A DNA stretch of 35,178 nucleotides from assembly GCA_015523565.1 (NCBI GenBank), contig WAKA01000029.1, positions 1 through 35,178 of the forward strand, written 5' to 3'. Of this stretch, positions 31,351-35,178 are shown one piece after another. Below the pieces are notes generated by a model. It made no database searches. It had not been told where the DNA came from and saw only the letters and a program-made list of their open reading frames with translations. Every line of letters begins with the position of its first letter. The stretch's first letter is position 1. The DNA is from Candidatus Heimdallarchaeota archaeon. GTDB lineage: Archaea; Asgardarchaeota; Heimdallarchaeia; Heimdallarchaeales; Kariarchaeaceae. A program made the translations under genes and the position numbers.

Positions 31351-31851
31351 TTAACTATAGGGAGAGGAAGTTAAAAGTGAATCTTCTAGTGATCTTTTGG
31401 GGACAAAATATTCGAACAGAAGAGGTTTTTCTGTTCTTATCAAATCAGAAATGGATTTGGCTGCAATCTTTCCATTTGACAGTTTAAGATCAACCTCAAT
31501 TGTTATGATTTTTCTTCCGTGCTTGATCACGTTTGAAGTGACTACAACTTTTTCATTTAATGGAACAGGTCTTAGAAAATGAGTCTGCATTGAAACTGAA
31601 GCAAAAAAATTGGTTTCTCCTAAACTAAAAATGGTTATTCCCATAAGATCATCCATCATTGCAGTTGCAATACCACCATGAAGAGTTCCCGTCAAGTTAA
31701 GCATGTTTTGTCTTACTTGGAATTCATATTGAATGGATCCGTAATTTGCAGAAATTAATCGACCCCCCAGCCAATGGTTGATCAGCGAGTTCTTTTTCGT
31801 GATATAATAACCCTCATATTTTTTAAGGATTTCAAGTTGGGAATTTTCCAT
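31351..31851 (-). CDS. PaaI-like hotdog thioesterase
   Basis: Acyl-CoA thioesterase of the PaaI/YbgC-like hotdog family, 166 residues. The family core is clear: LNLTGTLHGGIATAMMDDLMG (core G55, H58, G59, G60 and D67/D68), where HGG lies at the start of the central helix and the acidic residue supports catalysis. The later strands (FLRPVPLNEKVVVTSNVIKHGRK) fit the fold. PaaI enzymes act on aryl- or acyl-CoA in the cytoplasm; the substrate here is unknown. It is the third hotdog thioesterase in the window, from a different subfamily from the other two. The downstream zinc-motif gene starts 0-33 nt after its stop. Its promoter region is shared with the divergent nuclease gene. Confidence 0.85.
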   Translation of the reverse strand: MENSQLEILKKYEGYYITKKNSLINHWLGGRLISANYGSIQYEFQVRQNMLNLTGTLHGGIATAMMDDLMGITIFSLGETNFFASVSMQTHFLRPVPLNEKVVVTSNVIKHGRKIITIEVDLKLSNGKIAAKSISDLIRTEKPLLFEYFVPKRSLEDSLLTSSPYS

Positions 31852-31872
31852 GAATTGGATAGCAAAGAACCA

Positions 31873-31882
31873 GTTTTAAATC
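31873..31882. promoter_or_regulatory. TATA-like site in a divergent promoter
   Basis: The sequence gttttaaatc lies about 30-39 nt before the ATG at 31912 on the plus strand and, read on the other strand as gatttaaaac, about 22-31 nt before the ATG at 31851. It could serve either or both genes. Confidence 0.35.
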
Positions 31883-31911
31883 GATGCACTTAACCTATTT
31901 GAGAAAATCCA

Positions 31912-32400
31912 ATGTTTGTATCCATGAAAAGTTTGGAGGCAATTGACTGGAATAACTTGAGTTGGAATGAAGCCCAGCGAATTGTTGTTGAGTTTCTCCA
32001 TTCCCATGGGTATATGAGCTTTCATGAAAGTCAAAATAAAGAAGGAAGGGCGGATGGGTATGCAATCAGAAAAACGGAAAAGGAAATCATCAAGGTAATT
32101 GTTGAAGTCAAACATTACAAAAAAATTACAGACATCACCGTAAAAAGAGCAATTGCACAAGGGCTCAAATATATGGATACCGTCATTTCAAAGGACAACA
32201 AAAGCAGGAAAAGGTTAGTTAAGCCAATTAGGTATGTAGTGGTTGTTGTGTTCACAAAAGATTATCCAGTCAAGAACATAAAACCCATAGAAACCAGAGA
32301 AAAAGTTGAGGTCATTTACTGTTCTGGAAAATCTCTAGAGAAAAAATTGAAGGAATACAAGTTGATTGACAACCAAAAACGATTAGACGAATTCTTTTAA
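31912..32400 (+). CDS. PD-(D/E)XK-fold nuclease-like protein, Mrr-type
   Basis: A 162-residue protein with a restriction-endonuclease-like core. The catalytic pattern is visible: D48 in GRADGYAIRK and E65-x-K67 in KVIVEVKHYKK, followed by a helix with Q83 (RAIAQGLKYMD) and strand RYVVVVVFTKDY. An N-terminal helix with E20 (WNEAQRIVVEFLHSHGY) is usual in Mrr/RecB-like families. It should cut DNA with a divalent metal. No methyltransferase, helicase or other restriction gene is adjacent, so it may be a repair nuclease or a solitary defence gene. An ATG four codons in is an alternative start. The TAA overlaps the TAA of the convergent isomerase gene. Confidence 0.72.
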   Translation: MFVSMKSLEAIDWNNLSWNEAQRIVVEFLHSHGYMSFHESQNKEGRADGYAIRKTEKEIIKVIVEVKHYKKITDITVKRAIAQGLKYMDTVISKDNKSRKRLVKPIRYVVVVVFTKDYPVKNIKPIETREKVEVIYCSGKSLEKKLKEYKLIDNQKRLDEFF

Positions 32401-33173
32401 GGTTGTGCCTTTATAATGGGGAAGAATTTCTCACTAGACAAAGATGCACTCCCAATAAGTCCACCTTGGATTTCTTCTCGTGCCAATAGTTCTTTTGCAT
32501 TGGTTGAATTCATTGATCCTCCATAAATGATTGGGACATTATTTGCATCTTCTCCAAATTTATTCAAGAGCCATTGTCTTATTGATTTATGCATAGCCTC
32601 TGCATCTTCAGGAGATGCAGGCGTGATTTTTCCAACTGGATTCAAGAGAGTATTATTAATTGCCCAAACAGGCTCATATGCAATAACAAGACCAGAAATA
32701 TCAGTGATTCCCTTCAATCCCTCGCTTAGTTGGTCGTAGATCACACCGATTGATTTTCCTTTCCTTCTCTCTTCTGCTGTCTCTCCCACACAGAATACAG
32801 GAGTCAAGCCATGTGACAATACAAGCTTCAATTTTTCATTGATTATGCTGTCTTTTTCACCAATAATGATTCGACGTTCGCTATGACCAATGATAACATA
32901 TTCCACACCCAATTCTTTGAGTGTAAGAATTGATGTTTCGCCAGTCATTGCTCCCTTTTCAATACTGCCAACGTTCTGCGCAGCCAAAGAAATTGGAGAG
33001 TTCTTCAACATCTTGGAAGCTAAGGGCAACATCGGCAGGGAAGGAGCAATAAAGACTTTCGTGTTCTTTTTAAAGGTAGGGCAATTCTCCACCATTGAGT
33101 TTATTATTTTTTCAGTTTCCTTCATTGAAGTGATTTGCATTTTCCAATTTCCGCCAAAAATATAGTCTCTCAT
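32397..33173 (-). CDS. tpiA: Triosephosphate isomerase, bacterial/eukaryotic length, altered loop 6
   Basis: Interconverts dihydroxyacetone phosphate and glyceraldehyde 3-phosphate in central carbon metabolism. The active-site residues are in place: N9 and K11 in GGNWKM, H97 in IIGHSERR, and catalytic E167 in AYEPVWAI. Phosphate-site sequences YGGSMN (217-222) and GGLIGSASL (237-245) are close to the usual YGGSV and GGLVGGASL. At 258 residues it fits the bacterial/eukaryotic type rather than the shorter archaeal type (about 220-230). The lid loop is odd: after PVWAI the usual GTGK is replaced by NNTLLNPVGK, an insertion of about six residues. The stop overlaps the convergent nuclease stop by 4 nt. 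A TATA-like stretch lies about 20-30 nt upstream of the ATG. Confidence 0.92.
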   Translation of the reverse strand: MRDYIFGGNWKMQITSMKETEKIINSMVENCPTFKKNTKVFIAPSLPMLPLASKMLKNSPISLAAQNVGSIEKGAMTGETSILTLKELGVEYVIIGHSERRIIIGEKDSIINEKLKLVLSHGLTPVFCVGETAEERRKGKSIGVIYDQLSEGLKGITDISGLVIAYEPVWAINNTLLNPVGKITPASPEDAEAMHKSIRQWLLNKFGEDANNVPIIYGGSMNSTNAKELLAREEIQGGLIGSASLSSEKFFPIIKAQP

Positions 33174-33261
33174 TGTTTGTCAAATGAGGTAAAAAATATA
33201 GTAATAAATTTGTTTGTGATTGTTTTCGTCAAACAGTTCAAATAATTTTGATCTAACGAAT

Positions 33262-33927
33262 TTATCTTCGGAATGGTTCAGAAGAGGCACCAATCCCTAT
33301 TTTTCTTTCCTTGAACCATTTGTAGAGTTGCACTGTCTCATTATAATGAATGTCAATTGACTGGATGAAATTTGCGATAGCCAATGCCAGTGCGGCAAAA
33401 TTTGTCTTTTCTTTCTCTTCAACTGACCAATTTTTTGTAAGGCTCTCGTCCTCTTCAATTGTTGAAATGGGAATGAATTGTTCAGACATTGTTGTCTTTA
33501 ATTCTCCAGACAATTCAAAAAGACTGTCGTCAATTCTTTCCACAGTGGGGGATATGTCTCCTGAAGGATACAGCAGGAATTCTTCCGCCTTATGAAATTG
33601 ATCTGTTATGAAATTGATTTCCGTGACAATGGATAATTCCACCTCATAAACGAGATACAGTACACCCTTTGTGTCATAATCAATATCTTGCCTCACAAAA
33701 ACCTCAAAGCGGACGGGAAGTAAAGAATTAACCAGATAGAAACCGATGGTGGCTTCCCTGTCACTAATTGAAATATCATCGATTTGATAACCAGAGACCC
33801 AATCCTTTTCCTTTAAAATCCTAAGGAAATAATTCATGAATGAAAGGGCATATTCCTTGGGGCTGGACAATTCAAACCCCAAATCTCCAAAAATATCTTC
33901 TACAAGCCGATTGATATCTATTTTCAA
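33262..33927 (-). CDS. Unknown soluble protein, 221 residues
   Basis: I do not recognise this protein. It has no signal peptide or membrane helix. It begins with a helix (about 5-40), then a strand-rich middle with alternating polar and hydrophobic residues (VRFEVFVRQDIDYD, GVLYLVYEVELSIVTEINF), then an acidic linker and a final helical part (NFAALALAIANFIQSIDIHY ... LYKWFKERK). The start is probably TTG at 33927: there is no in-frame ATG before residue 31, an AGGA site lies about 6 nt upstream, and a TATA-like element lies 26-34 nt upstream. Using residue 31 would cut off the well-formed first helix. It shares a divergent promoter region with the C45-like gene. Confidence 0.68.
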   Translation of the reverse strand: MKIDINRLVEDIFGDLGFELSSPKEYALSFMNYFLRILKEKDWVSGYQIDDISISDREATIGFYLVNSLLPVRFEVFVRQDIDYDTKGVLYLVYEVELSIVTEINFITDQFHKAEEFLLYPSGDISPTVERIDDSLFELSGELKTTMSEQFIPISTIEEDESLTKNWSVEEKEKTNFAALALAIANFIQSIDIHYNETVQLYKWFKERKIGIGASSEPFRR

Positions 33928-33952
33928 GTGATTCCTATGTGGTATTCAACAC

Positions 33953-33961
33953 TTAAATATA
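33953..33961. promoter_or_regulatory. TATA-like element in a 68-nt divergent promoter
   Basis: The sequence ttaaatata lies 26-34 nt upstream of the TTG start of the minus-strand unknown gene and 35-43 nt upstream of the ATG at 33996 on the plus strand. It reads as a TATA-like box on both strands. Confidence 0.45.
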
Positions 33962-33995
33962 GATCGATTCAGCTAAGGCGCCAGATCAGTGAGGG

Positions 33996-35057
33996 ATGCT
34001 TTTCTTTTTCAGAAAGTTATTAATCAATCATTCAACAAAGCAATCAATGGAAAAATTTCCAATATTCAATATTAATGGGAATGCAAGAGAAAAAGGGTTG
34101 CAACAGGGAAAACTGTTGAAAGAAAGAATCGAGAGAACCATTGACTTTTACAGGAAAGTATTCAGGGTAGACGAAAATCAGATCTTGGAAGAAGTGAGAC
34201 CGTTCATCAAATCTATCAGAGAATTTGACAGGGAGATAGCCAATGAGATAGAGGGAATAGCAGGAGGGTCTGGAATTGATGAAAAATGGATCTATGCATT
34301 GAATTGCCGTACAGAACTGCTAGGCAATTTCACTAATGAATGTACCGCTATATATTTTCCAAAATCAGGGATTCTCGGACAGAATTGGGATTGGGCAAAA
34401 GAATTGGAAAACTTGGCGGTTTTCCTCAAGATAAAAGAGAATGATGGTACACAAATCCTGATGATGACTGAACCAGGAATTATTGGCAAAATTGGATTCA
34501 ATTCACATGGACTTGGAGTCACATTGAACTTGCTCAAAATTGACCAAAAGTTATCTGGCGTTCCCATACATGTCATCCTTAGGTCAATTCTCAAGTCCAG
34601 AACCATAGAGGAAGCACTTGCAAAAATAGAAATGTCAAAACAAGGAAAATCAAGCAATATCGTCATTGGCACTGGAGAAGGGAGGTTCGTCGACATTGAG
34701 TTTGCAGGCAACAGAACATTTACTTTTGATAAGACGGAAAATATCTGGATTCATACAAACCATTTTTTGGGGGAACCGATAAATACAGACCCTATTGAGT
34801 TTGCCAGCTCATTTTCCAGGTATCGCAGATCAAATGAATTGATTAAGACAAATGAAGGAAGAACAGTTGAAGACATGAAAGAAATACTGCTTGACAGGGA
34901 AAACAATGCCTTCCCGATTTGCAGGAAATATGTTCAAGACGATTACATAGACAATGTAGGGACAGTGACAACATTGATAATGGATTTGAGGAAAAGAAAA
35001 CTCCATTTTACAAGAGGCTCTCCTTTGGAAAATCCGTTTGAGCAAATCACGATCTAA
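33996..35057 (+). CDS. C45/acyl-CoA:6-aminopenicillanate acyltransferase-like Ntn hydrolase
   Basis: A 353-residue protein of the C45 peptidase/AAT-like family: proenzymes that cut themselves before a cysteine, which then becomes the N-terminal nucleophile. C116 in NECTAIYF is the likely cleavage site and nucleophile, followed by the typical ILGQNWDW (126-133). The N-terminal piece carries NAREKGLQQGKLLKERI, like the GxxxGxxhG helix of the family, and residues 80-110 contain IEGIAGGSGI and ALNCRTELLG. Later conserved segments include GKIGFNSHGLGVTLN and HTNHFL. Family members hydrolyse or transfer amide-linked acyl groups; the substrate here is unknown. The ATG at codon 18 (34047) is an equally good start and would remove a hydrophobic and basic leader. 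Confidence 0.8.
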   Translation: MLFFFRKLLINHSTKQSMEKFPIFNINGNAREKGLQQGKLLKERIERTIDFYRKVFRVDENQILEEVRPFIKSIREFDREIANEIEGIAGGSGIDEKWIYALNCRTELLGNFTNECTAIYFPKSGILGQNWDWAKELENLAVFLKIKENDGTQILMMTEPGIIGKIGFNSHGLGVTLNLLKIDQKLSGVPIHVILRSILKSRTIEEALAKIEMSKQGKSSNIVIGTGEGRFVDIEFAGNRTFTFDKTENIWIHTNHFLGEPINTDPIEFASSFSRYRRSNELIKTNEGRTVEDMKEILLDRENNAFPICRKYVQDDYIDNVGTVTTLIMDLRKRKLHFTRGSPLENPFEQITI

Positions 35058-35143
35058 AATTTTTTGGAAAATTAAAGTTCACTTTTTAAGGGGTACATTC
35101 TGCCATTTGTTTTTGCAAATCCATCTAAAAATTTCAAAAAAGA

Positions 35144-35152
35144 TATATAAAT
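35144..35152 (+). promoter_or_regulatory. TATA box of a gene leaving the window
   Basis: The sequence tatataaat lies 18-26 nt upstream of the ATG at 35170, a good archaeal TATA match for a leaderless gene. Confidence 0.5.
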
Positions 35153-35169
35153 TGATCAAAGGTTTTATC

Positions 35170-35178
35170 ATGACATTG
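35170..35178 (+). CDS. Possible gene start cut by the window edge
   Basis: ATG-ACA-TTG opens a frame at the last nine bases, placed correctly downstream of a strong TATA-like box. Nothing can be said about the product. Confidence 0.35.

Overview
The window reads as a gene-dense piece of an AT-rich archaeal chromosome. Evidence for an archaeon: an archaeal/eukaryotic-type aspartyl-tRNA synthetase, a type 2 methionine aminopeptidase, TrmB-type domains, TATA-like boxes about 25 bases upstream of many start codons (leaderless style), several GTG/TTG starts, and Shine-Dalgarno sites only inside tightly packed operons. A bacterial/eukaryotic-length triosephosphate isomerase, three hotdog acyl-CoA thioesterases, site-1-protease-like subtilases and very large coiled-coil proteins together make an Asgard (Heimdall-like) archaeon a plausible but unproven guess. 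I see no tRNA, rRNA, CRISPR array, insertion sequence or integrase. No gap between genes exceeds about 185 bases.

Layout. 1-4.8 kb holds housekeeping genes: a YciA-like thioesterase, a HAD phosphatase, an FlK-like thioesterase with a perfect inverted repeat at its promoter, a rhomboid protease, AspRS and type 2 methionine aminopeptidase. 4.8-11.8 kb holds two very large secreted, membrane-anchored S8 subtilases. They flank a small orphan protein that resembles the P1-P2 part of CheA without its kinase core. 12-14.9 kb: dUTPase, an unknown protein, an MFS exporter and an unlisted 47-residue protein. 14.9-18.9 kb: a probable lipid/glycan cluster (CDP-alcohol phosphatidyltransferase, unknown membrane protein, GT-C-type glycosyltransferase).

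19-30.6 kb is the most unusual part. Five genes run in the same direction (minus strand), in transcription order: (1) a signal-peptide surface protein with a CARDB-like domain and a C-terminal membrane anchor; (2) a polytopic membrane protein with a degenerate CPBP/CAAX-protease-like core and cytosolic HEAT repeats; (3) an AAA/STAND-like ATPase with a TPR/SNAP-like tail; (4) a 437-residue all-helical coiled-coil protein; (5) a 1477-residue protein with a TrmB winged helix at the N-terminus, about 1,200 residues of coiled coil, and a TrmB-type PLD-like domain at the C-terminus. Spacing is 1 nt between genes 1 and 2, 151 nt between 2 and 3, and 10 and 2 nt among 3, 4 and 5. A model is an outside-to-DNA chain: surface sensor, membrane scaffold, ATPase, long rods, DNA or ligand-binding heads. 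I know of no described system with this make-up, and it is the best candidate for something new here.

30.7-35.2 kb returns to small genes: a zinc-binding unknown, a PaaI-like thioesterase, a PD-(D/E)XK nuclease, triosephosphate isomerase with an altered loop 6, an unknown protein, and a C45/acyltransferase-like Ntn hydrolase. A promoter and the first codons of a gene run off the right edge.
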